A stretch of DNA of 64,000 nucleotides from Sclerurus mexicanus. Its lineage: Eukaryota; Chordata; Aves; Passeriformes; Furnariidae. A program made the position numbers and the translations under genes. Of the stretch, positions 12,565 through 25,900 are shown one piece after another; the first letter of the stretch is position 1; each line of letters starts with the position of its first letter. The notes below the pieces were generated by a model that made no database searches, had not been told where the DNA came from, and worked only from the letters and a program-made list of their open reading frames with translations. The stretch is taken from positions 631,789 to 695,788 of the forward strand of contig VWZF01007071.1 of the NCBI GenBank assembly GCA_013396755.1, written 5' to 3'.

Positions 12565-12640
12565 CCCTTAAATTAGCTGAACACCCTAATTAGACTTTTC
12601 ATGTTAAAGCATTCTAATTATAGACTTCTGGGGGACTTTG
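12565..12640. promoter_or_regulatory. cluster of homeodomain-type TAATTA cores (candidate)
   Basis: Three ATTA/TAAT-type cores lie within about 50 bp: aattag at 12571-12576, the palindrome ctaattag at 12586-12593, and taatta at 12615-12620. Such cores are bound by many homeodomain factors and are enriched in conserved developmental enhancers. They are also common by chance in AT-rich DNA. I cannot see conservation from one sequence. Confidence 0.2.
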
Positions 12641-13659
12641 GTTCTTAATCTGCCAGCAGAGAGCAGATAAAGATGTTTAAGCTACAACCTAGCTTTGATG
12701 AACATTCTTCAAGGTGACCAGCTCCTGAAACAAAAAAATTATATTTTTCAGGTAGTTTGAGTAATAAGTTTTTCATTAAGCTTCAGTAATTCTTCATAGC
12801 AATTGAGTAACTCTCCTCTCTTGCCACTTGCTTTCTACAAACTGAGCAGTTTCTTGCTCTGACATGATGTCACTTTTTTGATAAGATGGAAAGACCAAAT
12901 GTGGATCGTTCTATTAATACATGAACACTGCAATTTGCGTAAAGCTAAGAATACTTATTTGAAACAAAGCACTTCTCTAAGGACAGATGCACATAATTCT
13001 CACCAGCGTGAGCATGCTTGGCTAATGAAAAATATACACGTGTATGTGCAAATAGACTGTAAAAAAAATCAACCTTCAAATATGAATGAGCATGAGTGAA
13101 TTGAAATTTCTTTTTATTCAACCAGGTTTGAATGCTGTGTCTATTGACATTTTCTCAACCAGGATTAAATGGAAAGGATAAACAGTACACTACTGCTCTT
13201 GAAAATTTTTAATACAGAGCATTCCTTTAAAAGTGCTGTTCTGTGTAAATGTGACTAAATAAGAAAGTAAAGAAATCCTCTGAAATAAGTAGTGCTGACA
13301 GGTTTTTTGCTATGTATTTTACCATAAGTCAAACAAACTGAGTGAGCAGGATTTGGTACTTAATGCAAACAAGTTCACTAAAACAAACCCAAGGAAAAAA
13401 ACACCCAACACGAGTGAAAAATCAACATCAATTGGACACTTTACCCCATTCTAACCATGTCTTACAACACAAGCTGTTTGAAGCGCAAAGGCAGGAAACA
13501 TAAGAGTGCATAAATCCATTACTTAAACAGGGTGGTGGGGGAAGAGTACCCTTATACCTGCAGTCAACTCAGCAAGACATGGCTCTGCATTTCTTACCTA
13601 CCAGTAAGGCATTAAAACGATAATCAGTAATGCCTGAATAACTGGATAAAGAAGGGAGG
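12641..13659. other. AT-rich non-coding sequence, nothing recognised
   Basis: No repeat, exon or RNA gene is seen. Confidence 0.5.
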
Positions 13660-13671
13660 AAAAAAAAAAAA
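13660..13671 (+). repeat. poly-A run (12)
   Basis: A12 homopolymer with no recognisable retroposed sequence upstream. Confidence 0.9.
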
Positions 13672-15780
13672 GATTCTCTACAAGCCCTCTTCAGTTTTGT
13701 ACCAGTATCAAGTGGTCCCTGTTAGTGCTAGGAAGCATGCATGAAAAGAAACAAGACCTGACAGCCTAGAGATCAGCAGCTCAGGCTCCACGCTGGCCTC
13801 TGCACCTGCTTCGGCTCAGCGGTGCACAAGAGCTCTGCAGGAGCAGAGTGGGAAAGGATGGTGGAAGGCCATCAATAATACATGTCTGAACAGCCAGAGG
13901 GAAGAAGAAGAGACTGCATGCTGCATGGTGATTTCAAAGCTGGCATTCTTCAGAGCATTCTAGGCCATTAAAGTGAGCATGGCCACCACGTATCTTCTGG
14001 TGTTTTCCAGCACAAAAATGAGCTGCTGGAAGGGGCTTGCTCTCAACTGCATCCCAGACCTGAGCAGCTGTCCAACCTGCTTGCAGAGACAGGACAGTCT
14101 CTACCAGAAATTCAACACCAATTCTACTCCTTTCACATTCAGAACTCAAGTTCATATGCAGAGAGGTGTGACTGCTTTCTCACATTTGACACTATTAGCG
14201 GAATTATGCTCCCGATATATAGGCTACTGACAGGTTTTCAGATCAGGCAAGTAATACTGCAAAAGCTTCCAAAAGCCAAACAAGCCATAGGTCTCTATTT
14301 TCCCTTGCTCATACTCCTAGTTCATACAAGAGATTCATCACCAACTTCCACATATCATTTGTCTAGTCCCTTCTCGCCATAAAATACCGTAACATATTGT
14401 TTTTCCTTTATTATTAAAAAATTCCTCTTAATGCTGGCAATCTCAGGTTTTCCTTATATTTTTACATTCACAGCTGCAAATACTTATTTTGATAATTTTC
14501 ATATTAAAGGTCGCATTTTTTTAATGTTTATGAGCATGTCTATTAAAATGCATTAACTCATACTGCTGTACTTGTGTGCATACCTTGTTCACTCCTCCCA
14601 GCTCTGTTCCTACGTATGTTAATCTTATGTATACAGAAGATTTCAGGTCACTTCTGCATCAATTTACTGATAACATACTAGCAAATTATTAAGTAGATAC
14701 TTACAGTATGTTGAGTATTACCTAGCTGAACAGAACAGTTTAAAGGATCTGTGATGAGTAGGAGGCAGGAATACATTCATGCTGAACTACTGAACTAGAC
14801 TGGTTGCCACTGCCAAGAGCTATGCTTTGGCTGATGAAAGTCTTTGAGCCAATAATTTGCTATATGCTCTGCACAAGGAAATACAGAAATGAATTATTCA
14901 CAAGTAGTATTATTCTGAATTGCTTTGGGATTTTTCTTTACTACAGCCTTCCCTAAATCTCCTGTGTTATTTAAAAATAATGGTGTTTCACTCATTCAAA
15001 AATTCTGCGTGTAACCTGGTGCATTTGGTTCGTCTGAATGATGCTAAAGGCAGCTCTTGCCATGCCCTAGTTGCGGACCTCAAAACAAACAAGTCTTTTA
15101 GTGATGTATGCATGAACAGGGGTTTGATGCTGCATAGCTCTGTTCTAAGTGGAAATATCTAAAAAACCCTGTCTTTTTAGATCAATTCCCTTGGGAACTG
15201 AAAACTAAACTAACATAAAAATCCTTCTCTCCTCTTCTTTGAGGTCCCAGTAAGACACCTGGGCAGCAGCTGCAGATGTAGACAGACACGAGCAGTGAGA
15301 TGCTGGAAGAGACCTTACTTCACAGAAATCTGGGCAAATATATTTTAAAGCCCGAACTTGGTCTCCTATACCTCTATTTCTATCCTTGTTGCTCTTGCTT
15401 TGTCCCCTAATTCTTCAGCAGAATTACCTCCTGCAGAGAAATCTCTCCCTCCTCTGCAGTTACTCAGCCAACCAGCCTCAGTGGCTGAGGTCAGGTGGGG
15501 ACAGAGCCACAGCTCCTCTGCCAGCCCCCTCCCATGGCCTGCTTTGCCCTCCAAGGCAGGTCAAATGGGGCTGTGCAAGCAGCAGCTGGACTTGAGATGC
15601 TGTCTCTTAAAGCATGCTGTTGAGGGATCAATCTTATGCTCCATTTTCTTGCACTGTCAGGTCACAATCTGGCATCTTAAACCAGTAGCAGCCCTTCAAC
15701 AAGTTTTATTTTTCTCAAGAAGAATCTCAAGTAATTGTAAAAACATGTGTGTTTTTCTCCTTTAAAATACAGACATTTAG
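13672..15780. other. unique non-coding sequence, nothing recognised
   Basis: The plus frame 15358-15765 (135 codons) and a partly overlapping minus frame lie in a locally GC-richer patch. Neither shows a known domain, and both are within chance expectation. Confidence 0.5.
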
Positions 15781-15792
15781 AAAAAAAAAAAA
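15781..15792 (+). repeat. poly-A run (12)
   Basis: A12 homopolymer, not obviously attached to a retroposed sequence. Confidence 0.9.
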
Positions 15793-18700
15793 TCTATGTT
15801 CTGTCCTTTCAGCTTTATCGGTCTGCACAATTTTTAAAATAACTTGTGATTATGCAAGTTAGAGGATGGTGTTCCTTACAAATTTCTACTGCTTATATTA
15901 CACTAAATAACATTTATGAATCAAATCTGTCATCACTAAGGCATAAGCAAGCTATAAACGCAAAACCAATTGCTATTACTATTAGCTCTGGGAGTCCAAA
16001 ACTGAGAGCAGGGACATTTTTAATTGCAACTGACATGAACCTTTGATTTTTGCTGAATGAGAAACAAGTATAAAATTGTATTTTGGGAAAGGAGAGTGGC
16101 CTTACAAACATGTTGCCAGCCAGGTAAGGAATAGTCAGTGACCTTCACGGCTGGGTGAGGAGTTACAGAAAAGCAGATACCAAGAAGACAGAGAACCCTC
16201 CTGACTCAGACATACAGCAGGGAATTTAACTTGGTGTTTGGTCCAAGTCACAGACAGCAATCAAAGATGAAGAGGAGAATTACTTGCTCATCTTCTCTTG
16301 AATTTTAAAGGTGCTTCCCTAACACAATTAAAATTCAACACCCAAATATCACTCAAACAAGTAAAAGCTGGAGTAAGCCCTGGTCTTTACCATCTCTGTT
16401 CCTTCCTTGCCCCAGCCAGCCTCAGCACGCAAATAGCTCCCTAAGATTGGTGACTTTTTATCAGTGAACATTTCCAGCCTCTTAACAAGAAGAAAAACAC
16501 TTGTTTCTGGATAAAGACAAGGTGGACCCTGATTCTTGACACAGGTACATGGGGTACTTGGGGACAGCCTATGCCTCCTCAGTCCTGTTTGAACCTGCTG
16601 CATGTGTTGAGGTGGATGAATCGAGACTGACTCACCCGTCCATGTATGGGGGACAGCTAATGGAAGTGGATGCAGCTTCCTGCAGAGGTACAGCAAATAA
16701 ATGACACCTACACAGCCAAGCTAAGAGTCTTAATTGGAAACATGCCTTCATTAGAGTCTTCAAAAGGAAAATTCAATTTGCACCTGACTTGAAGGCTTTT
16801 TACAATCTTTAATTAGTAGCAACTGCCTTAGCTAATAAAACTAAATACCTTCTATACCTTCCGCACACTGCTGTTACTTAAGAGGGCATGAGGTGCAACT
16901 GCACATGCAATCAGCCCTTCACAAGAGCACTCTGGAGAAAGAAACAGTGAGGAAACTGGGAGCTTTCCAAAGGCCAGTACTATCACGGCAGCAGCTTCTT
17001 GCAGGGTGTTCAGCCAAGCCCTCTGTGTAGCTCTGCTACGTGAAGGACTTTGCTCTCCACAGCCCCTTTGACAGGCTCTTCCAAGAAATGAAGAAATGGC
17101 ATTTCTCTTTCAAGGAATGTCTCAGCTGAAAGAGACAAGCAGCCCTAAACACAACACTGTGTCAAAGGGAAAGCTGTTGCATTGCCTTGCTCTGTCTCCA
17201 TCCCACCCTGCTGAACAGTTGCTCAGTATTTCCAAGCTCATGATCTTCCCTGAGCAGAGAGGAACATTCACAGATAGCGTGGAACTGCTGCAGCCATTTA
17301 AGATACTAGTGCCCTCAGCTGTGTGTGTGAGAGAATTTGCAAATTACCCCCAGAACAGTCTTCAGAAGCAAATCATTCTTGGACTGCAGCTCTTATTCTG
17401 ATGTCTTAGTGCAAATGCTATTTCAGAACAGCTTTCATGTATTACGCTGGGCTATGAAGGGGTGCACCTAAGCCTTAGTTCACATACTTTCTCCATTCAC
17501 TTGTACAGAGGGTAAAACACAGAGTAACAATACCTGAAGCCACCTTATCAAGGCTCCCTTCAAGCTCACCTCTTGCACTCTCACCTTCCCATAGCCTGCA
17601 GTGGACATTTGTGGACACAGCATTTTTGTTTATTTTCTGCTCCTCCTCTAGATCTGACTTCTAGCAATGCACTGATAAGTGTTTTAGAGAAGGATAATGG
17701 TTTCCCAGCTAAACCCATAGCTCTCCTCTTTTCCAGCTGTTAACTGCTTGCAATCAGACTGCAGCAGGTATGACTGTTAGTATGTCTCTTATTGTGCAAG
17801 TGACCTTGGAAACACCAGCCTGTAAGCAACGAGTCATAGCAGTCAGCTAACTTTGGTTCCTAAGTGGTATACCCCCAAATTTAGTAACCTGAAAGCCTCA
17901 TAAAGCTGTGTTGATTAAAGTAGAGCAAGTGTGTATGCATTGTGGGACCCTTTACTTCTCTTGCGCCTCAAGAGAAAGCCCACCAGGTGAGAGCAGACTT
18001 ACAAAAACCCAAATTACACCCTATGTCTAGGTTATTCTTATCTCACCCAGGACACATTTCTTCTGCACACTGATTGAAGAAAACAAATGCCTCACTGCTC
18101 TCCGTGTCTCAACCTCATTTAGAGCTCCAGCCAGCTGAACTTCCTTTGAGCTACTCAACTTCAGCAATTTTCTTTTGTGTACAGGTCTTTAATTGAGCAG
18201 TATGTTCAGTTCATAAAAAAACCCCCTGTATTAGCAAAAAATCAAGTGTTTGACTTAGAGCTCCCATTTCAGAGGATTTGTTTGTTTTCTTTAGCTGTGT
18301 ATTTTGTGGGCAACCTATGTACCACCTTTGGCAAAGATTTGGCAGCATCGCAGAGTCCATGACAGCATTCTGGAAGTGATGACTTACCTGATTACAGCAA
18401 GACTGCTGGTCACACCACTTCCCTGACAGCCTAGATGATGAAAAAAGTGCTGTATTTTGTTCATTACACTTTAGTTTCTCCTTGTATTTATTTTCATTGT
18501 CACTATTCCATACCCGTCAGCTTCTTCCCACTGAAAATAGTTTTTTCTTTTGGTTTGGGTTTTTTACTTTAAGTGCTCAGTGTAACTCTGAGAGCAAAGG
18601 AAGTAGTTACATATCTATTCTATTACCACGAACACTCTTGTTTTATGCAACACTTGGGTAACAGGCATTTCCTCATTCAAAGCAGCATCTGAGAACTGCA

Positions 18701-21700
18701 TAGTTATTTTAAAACAGACCTCAAACTACTGAAAAGTACATTAAAACAAAGGTTACTATCAAACTGCTGCATTTGACAATAGCATATATTTTAACTACTT
18801 GAAAACTTATCAGAAAATTGTAGAGTTAAAGAAGTACCTTTTAAGTATAATACACATTTCCATTAAAGCACTGACAATTTAAAAGCCACTCAACCTCCTG
18901 CAGCAGCAGTGACCTAAGAAAGTCTATTTGTTGGATCTGTTGGCAATATTCAGTACACCAGAGCAAAGCATATCAAAATCAAGGTCTTGTTCTCTGCTGG
19001 AATTTCACCCAGTGCTTCTCAGTGAGACTTGGAAAGCCTAAAGCCAGCCCACGCGTCCTTTCACCACACAGGTGAAAGCCAGCTGCATCTACCAGCATTT
19101 TACTTGTTCTTCAGTTACAGCAGCTGAACTATGAGTACATCAGTGATTTCTCAGTTTCAGAGCACAAGACAGAAATCATACCAAATTTACTCCAGACTGT
19201 TCAACAACACCTTCTCTTTCCTTGCCACTGTTTTCCCTATAAATGATCAATATATTATCCTTCCCCATTTTCAGTGCTACAGTCACTGATCATAAAGAAC
19301 AGAACAAATATTTGAGTACACCATTTAAGGAGGGCTATGTTTATTCATTTTGTTATTAACAAAAATCTCAGCATTCTATTTTTCCTGGACACTTCTTACC
19401 ACAGGTACAGTGCCCTGTCAGTCCTGATTAAAATCCTGTAACAACTTTCAGAGATATGTGTACATTTAAGCTAATTTAGACTAATAAAATCAAGTTACAT
19501 CCCCTTTTCCTCTCCATGTTAATCTACATTGTGTCCTCTGCCACAGTACTGTGGATCTGGACACTGCCAGAGTGATTTACAACCAGCGATAAGCTGCACT
19601 GCAGATCAGATCCAAATTACGTTGGCAGATCAGTTTGAAAGCCTGGGCTGGAATAAAACTGTGCTGCAAGGGAGGCACAGTGTCAGAGCTGTGTACATGT
19701 ATGCATCTGCTTACGTGCCTGGTAAGGACCATGAAGGGGAGCAGGTCCAAGGCTGAAACTGCAGGAGAAATTGCTAAAAATCAGGATTAAGATGCATTAC
19801 CAGGGCTGTGAAGGAAACCTCGCATATAGGCTGCCTACAGTTCTCAATCACGTTTTTATGAATAACATTCATCAAACACTGAAATGCAACAGCAGAACAG
19901 TATCTGTGTGGCTGGGCTTATTCAAGGAGCATAAGCAACTCTCCCCTCTCCAAGCAATTTAGAATGAATGTAGCATTTGCAAAACCTGCAGTTTCAGATA
20001 CTGCAGAAAGCATCAGAGGCATTAGTAAATGCGTTATTATGGTCCTTTAACTGTTGCACCTAAATAAAAATAACCCATGGCAGGGGAAGTGCAGGGAACA
20101 GTGCAGCAGAGGCTCAAGCTCTTCTGCACAGCATGCTCCTCCCTGACTTGCAATATTCTCCATGAGCACTAACAGCACCTTTTCTACTGATCTGGAAAAT
20201 TCACATGTATTAATGAGTCCCAAACACACATCATCAGCAAACAGAAGGAAAGACCTCACTGGGAAGTAACCAAACGAAAAAGGTATGGTGAGAATAAGGC
20301 AGGCACTGGCAATGGCGAAGGAGGTAAAGGTTGCTTTGGGAGGCCTCCATCACAGCTTCCGGCAAGGCTGCAGAGAGCCAGGGAGCAGAGGTGGGAGGCT
20401 GGGATCTCAATAGGTGCTAGAGGTGTGTCGTGGGCCTACATACAGAACCATCAGTCTGGATAATCAAATTCATAACAGAGCCACTGAGACTTGCTTTGTT
20501 CCCACATGTCACCTTGGAGGCAAGCTGCCTGTAAGTGCATAGCACTTACATTTTTTGATTGGAGATCAGACTCTTCAGGTAAATAATACGCAGTCCCAGT
20601 GACTTATCAGGGGTGACTATCTGCATTGACTCCTCCAAACTTCTATCTCAGACAAAAATTGCATCTTCTTTCTCTGAAAGGTAGCCCCAAGGCAGCCAAC
20701 TCTTCCTCACCTTTAAAACAGATTACTCATCAATCTATTTTAACTCGAATAAAATAAAATCTAAAACCTCCCAAAAATTTAAACAAAAAAACTAAACAAA
20801 AACTCCCCACCCAACAATCTATTTTAGTAACTCCAGTCCCACAGTTACTGTGCACTATGAATCTGAAGTGACAGCCTGGCTCTGTCCCACACATGAACTT
20901 GGATACCCGACACAGGATTTTATTCAATATTTAACCACAGACCAGGATTCAGCCTGGCTCTGCAAGATCTTAACAGGGAGTGACGGGAGGACAAGCAAGT
21001 GTCTGAAAAGCTTATACCAGCAGTCTCTTAACAATGACAGCACTCATCTGCAGAGCTTCTTTAAGTAAGAATAACTAAGATATTTTATAATAGCTACTGT
21101 ACAAGATGATTCCAGGGGATACAGCTACTACACAGCAATCAATCCCATAGGATTAGAAGCAGTCTGCTGAGCCTAATGCCTGTTAAGGCATCTGAGAATT
21201 ATTCATCATCTCATGATAACTGCATTTTCTCTAATGTATTATTACTTATATGTTAATGGCACCCTTACAACATTTAAAAGTCTGTCACACCCAGCACCAT
21301 GCTGCCCCTTATTTCCTGTATATATACACCACTTGCTGTCATCAGTCTCTTCTCAAGCCTTTTTAGCTGCTGACCCAATTTAATGCCTTGCTGGAGATTG
21401 TCCTCCTAGCTGTAATTACAGTAAAGAAGGACTTCACAATAAATGCATTCCTCCAGCACCCACAGCACCTGTTAACTCTTCTCTCAGTGTATGTTCCCGC
21501 CTAGTAAGCACATTTTAAGATACACATTTGAAAGCATAAATTTTGTGTCTTCCCAGTACAGTTCACCTCAGAATAAATATTTAAATGAAAACCAAGATAA
21601 GGTTTTAGCTAGCGTTTTGCAGTGCTATACAGGCTTAAAAAAGATCTGAGGCATTATAGCAATTTGTGGTGTGTTAATTCTGACACTGCAGCCCAGCTTT

Positions 21701-22964
21701 ACCTCAGTGGTGATTACAGCATGGCCATTAGTCAGTTTGGCCTAATTTGGTTGCTCTTTCTCTGACAGATTGTAACAAGTCTTACCTACATGATAATTGT
21801 AACACACATTACAATGAGACACATCATACACTACACTCACTAGGAACCTCTAAGATCACTTTAGCTGCAACCTTCAGGTATAGGCTAATTCTGTAAAGTA
21901 ATATATGTTTGGTGTTTGTTTGAATTTTCCTGTAATTTCCTAGTATTCTTCTTTTTTTGCAACTCAGATCTGCACTAGAAATAGTAAATAGGCTGATAAC
22001 TTCCTTGATGATCCTGATAATTTATTATTCATCATATGTCTTGTTTTGCTTTTAAATTTATGCATTGTTACAGCTCAATTTAAAAGAGAAAACCTTTTGG
22101 GGTCAAGTACATTCTATCTGCATATAACTAGGGAAGTGGACACCATATTTTACAAAACACTCAGTTTCTTGAAGCTGGTGAATTCACTGTAGTAGGTTGC
22201 TACATCTGGAGATACAGTAATTCCAGTGATGCTTACCAATAGGCTCTCACACTTAGTAAGTGATCCTGTTTAAACTGTAAACATAACACACAAAGGATTG
22301 ATTCAAAGAGCACTCCATGGTACAATTCAAGTGTATGCAGGAGATACCTTCTTAGATGAGAGCTACAAAAATGCTTCTTGCTCCTCTTTGTTGAGGAAAA
22401 AAGAAATCCTACAAGCAATAAGAGGGAAGAGTGAAAGGAAAAAGACTCTTCAGTAGTCAACAATAGAGTTGCAGACACCAGATATGATCTGCACTCAGAA
22501 GCCTGTTGAAAGAGAGCAGCAGTTGTCATACAGTATATGAAGTGTTGTAGTATTGTCCTTCATGATGACCCAAGAGCTGCTGAACACGTTCAAAACACAA
22601 TGGCTGTGTCTCTCCAGCGTCACAACATCAGGACTTCGCAGTTTTCCAAGCCATTAGTAGGAGATATTAAACTGCATTCAGGTACTACAGAAAGCAATTA
22701 CCACTATTGAATAAAATTTGCAACTATGCAATCTTATAAAATGGGACAGGTTAATCAAATCTCATGCTTCAAGGAATAATGTGACTGCCTAGAGGATGAG
22801 GAAAGCACTTCTTGCCCATATTTTATGAATAGTTGTTCTTATCATTCTCCAAAGCAGGAAGAGAAATAGATGTTACAAATATGGCCAAACCAAATTATTA
22901 TTAAATCATATGTAGGACACTAATTTGCACAAAAGAACTATCAGAACTTTTTTATCACTTCCAC
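15793..22964. other. AT-rich non-coding sequence
   Basis: About 7 kb without a recognisable transposon, exon or RNA gene. The only small structure I noted is a 7-bp inverted repeat, attgtaa/ttacaat, at 21796-21815 with a 6-base spacer. Open frames are at most about 115 codons. Confidence 0.5.
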
Positions 22965-22975
22965 TTTTTTTTTTT
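22965..22975 (+). repeat. poly-T run (11)
   Basis: T11 homopolymer with no recognisable element beside it. Confidence 0.9.
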
Positions 22976-25900
22976 AGTAAAAAGCAGTAGTTGGAACAGG
23001 CTGAAATTCTGTAAAATATTAACAGAAACTTGGTAAGAAGTGTTCTAGTCTGTGCCTTCTCTATTTTTATCATAAACTTAACCTGAGTTGGTTCACAATC
23101 TGTTGATTGAAACTATTTACCTGCAGGTTTTGTTTCACCTCCCATTAAAAGAATGTTTGTAGCTATGACACAACTAAAAAATATAACCCTCTGCTAAATG
23201 AACAAGCATATAATAAATAGCAATTTTCCATCTGTCAGCTGGTGTACCTATGCCATTTTCTTCCCATTAGTCCTGCTTTAGGTTTAGAGGCACCAGGACC
23301 AAGCAGAACACAACTGTTACACAGATGAGATCTTCCAGTCCCCAGCTGACAGATGACCCCCTTGGGGCACAGTGCCAGCCCACACACACTGCTCCACTAC
23401 CACCATGGTGAAGCCAAGCATCACCATAGGAGAGCCTGAGGGACAAACCCAACTTGTGCACTGTGCAGTTCTCCAGGAAGATCAAGCTTTGGTCTACATA
23501 AGAAGCAACAGCAAAATATGTTTCTCTGTAGCCAAACTGTATGCTGTTTGCATTTTACAGTCTTTGGTAGTCTCCACAAAGCCCTGCTCTGACTCTGTGT
23601 TAGACTGTTAGGATTTAGGACTGAACATACCGGACATGCAGGGACTATATGATTTCATAGACTTTCCAATGGAATGATGCACTGCATCGTGTAGGCTGAG
23701 CTATGGAAAAAGGTTTACAGCCACAGGAGCTATAAGAAATTAGCAGTTATTTCTGAGTTGCCAACACCTGCCAACACTTAACTGACAAGCAGAATCTGAC
23801 AACCTTTTAGACAGAAATGGTGCCTGTTTCAGGTGAGCACAGGAAAGCACAGCCTGGGAGCAATGTCACTCTGCCCCAGATCAGCCTTAAAAAGGAGTTG
23901 GGAGCTTTCAAAACTAGAGATCAGGCCATAAATATGCCCATATGTTATTCAAGCTAATTCTTCTAGAATAAGAGCAACCATGTAAGCAATGTAGGGATCA
24001 GATTACCTTTTCTACCTAACCATTTTCCAGCAGAGGAAAGAGACAGAAGCACAGAGACCAGAGGCTATAAAGGGATCAGATTAAATGCTGCTGTGCTTCT
24101 GTACCCAGGGGTTACAGGGACTGCCACAGCCCACAGGGTCTTCTCCACTTCAGACCCAGATGAAGAAGGGGAACTCATTAATGACTTCTTTCTTTTAAGC
24201 AGTGCAACACAAAATGCAAGAACACAAAAGCAGTGGTGCAGGGTCAGACCAGAAATCTACCCGCTCCTGCACCCTGTCTAAAACACTGATCAATACATGT
24301 CTAGACAAAAGTGCAAGGACTATTCCTATGCATTAAGTGCAGCTACTGGACATTTTATTTGGTACTCAGGCTTCAGGGATTTTAATTATTTTATTTTAAA
24401 GGACTCCTTTCACTGAGTGCAAAAAGAGCATGCTTACAGGCACGGACATGACAGAGCAAGTATTATCCTTGATTCAACTGCCCCTTCTAACACAATAACA
24501 TTACAGCTGATAATTTCATGCTGCTTCATATTTAAAGTATGCCTACCAGCACTCAAATCAGTTCATAAAGCTGAAGGAAGAGGGAATCACTTGCCCACAG
24601 CTACGAGAAAAATCCAGCAAGAAAGCTAAGAGCAAGTTCATAGCTTGAGTTTGGATCCTGCTTTTAACCCGGAGTCTTTCCTTACTTTTACAGTTCACTC
24701 ATGAAGCCTTCAAAAAAAGCTAAAGTAACTAAAGACATTATTGCCTTCGCATTATGTCTGACAGTGCCACTTTCATGGCTGTGTAGACAATGACACTACA
24801 GATGGCAACAAAAATCAAGGTAATGGTTTGTGATGTGTTGAGTACTGCCTGCTTAACTGCCCAGTGACAAAGTTATCATTAAGATCTTCATTCAGAAAAG
24901 CATGGAAGCATATACCTCCACCATTCCTATTAAATAGATCATTTAAGTATGCATTTAACTTCAAGCACCTACTTAAATTCTGAATCACTTGCTTGGGGAG
25001 CTAGGTGTACATTTACATGCCCTTTCAAAATGGGATGGTTTACAGATGTTATAACTACAGAAGATCATAAAATGTAACCACGAAGGAAATTAATTCAGAG
25101 TCTTTCATGAATACCATTGCACCATACAAGCTAACGGGCAGGGCCTCAAGTTGAGCCAGCAGGGGGAACCCAAATGCCGCACACTCCGGCTGCCACTCAG
25201 CCTAAGCAACGTTAGTCACAGAACACAGAGTGGAGAACTCTCAGCTTCCAGGCTGCCCATCTCCTTCTTCTAGAACCACTTAGAAAGACACACTGTTTTT
25301 CATTGCCTCATGGTCTATCATAGATATATGGACACTTTAGATTACACACACTGAGTTTCCGAAAATCATTTGAAAAAGACAAGTGTATTAAAGGTATTGT
25401 GTTTGTACAGCCTAAGCTAGCCAATCTATACTTTTCAACTTTACTACTTCGTTCACATTGTATCTGTCTTCTATAATACCACATAACCTAATGTTCACAG
25501 TATGCACAATAATGAAGAACAACAGAAAGGAACAAAGACATATAAGGACTCAATCCACAACTTTGCTGTCTTAAGATTTTTCTATATATATAGCTGTTTG
25601 GTAGCACATTTATACCATTTTCTCACTATACACTAGCTTGAGGGTGGAGGTTGTTGCCCCTGATACAGATTTTTCTGGCACAAAAAAACGTCCACGTGGG
25701 AGTCTCTCCCCCACTGCTTGAGAATTTCTTCTGCTTAAATGTTCTGGAAAAGCTACAGTGTGTTTCCCATGCATTTTCTGGCAGCCTACATGAATTCCTT
25801 TTCAGCATCTTGAACGGAATTTGAATGTGAAAACAGATTACCCAAGACAATTACAATGTCATCTGATTAAGAAACTCCTGCACTCTCTAGGGTTGTGTGT

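Noticed and set aside
14745..14795. C/D-box-like gtgatgag and ctga motifs
   Set aside because: The spacing (about 30-40 bases) is too short for a C/D snoRNA, and no terminal stem pairs.
15358..15765. 135-codon plus-strand frame
   Set aside because: Local GC enrichment opens frames on both strands. No domain, splice or conservation signal is visible.
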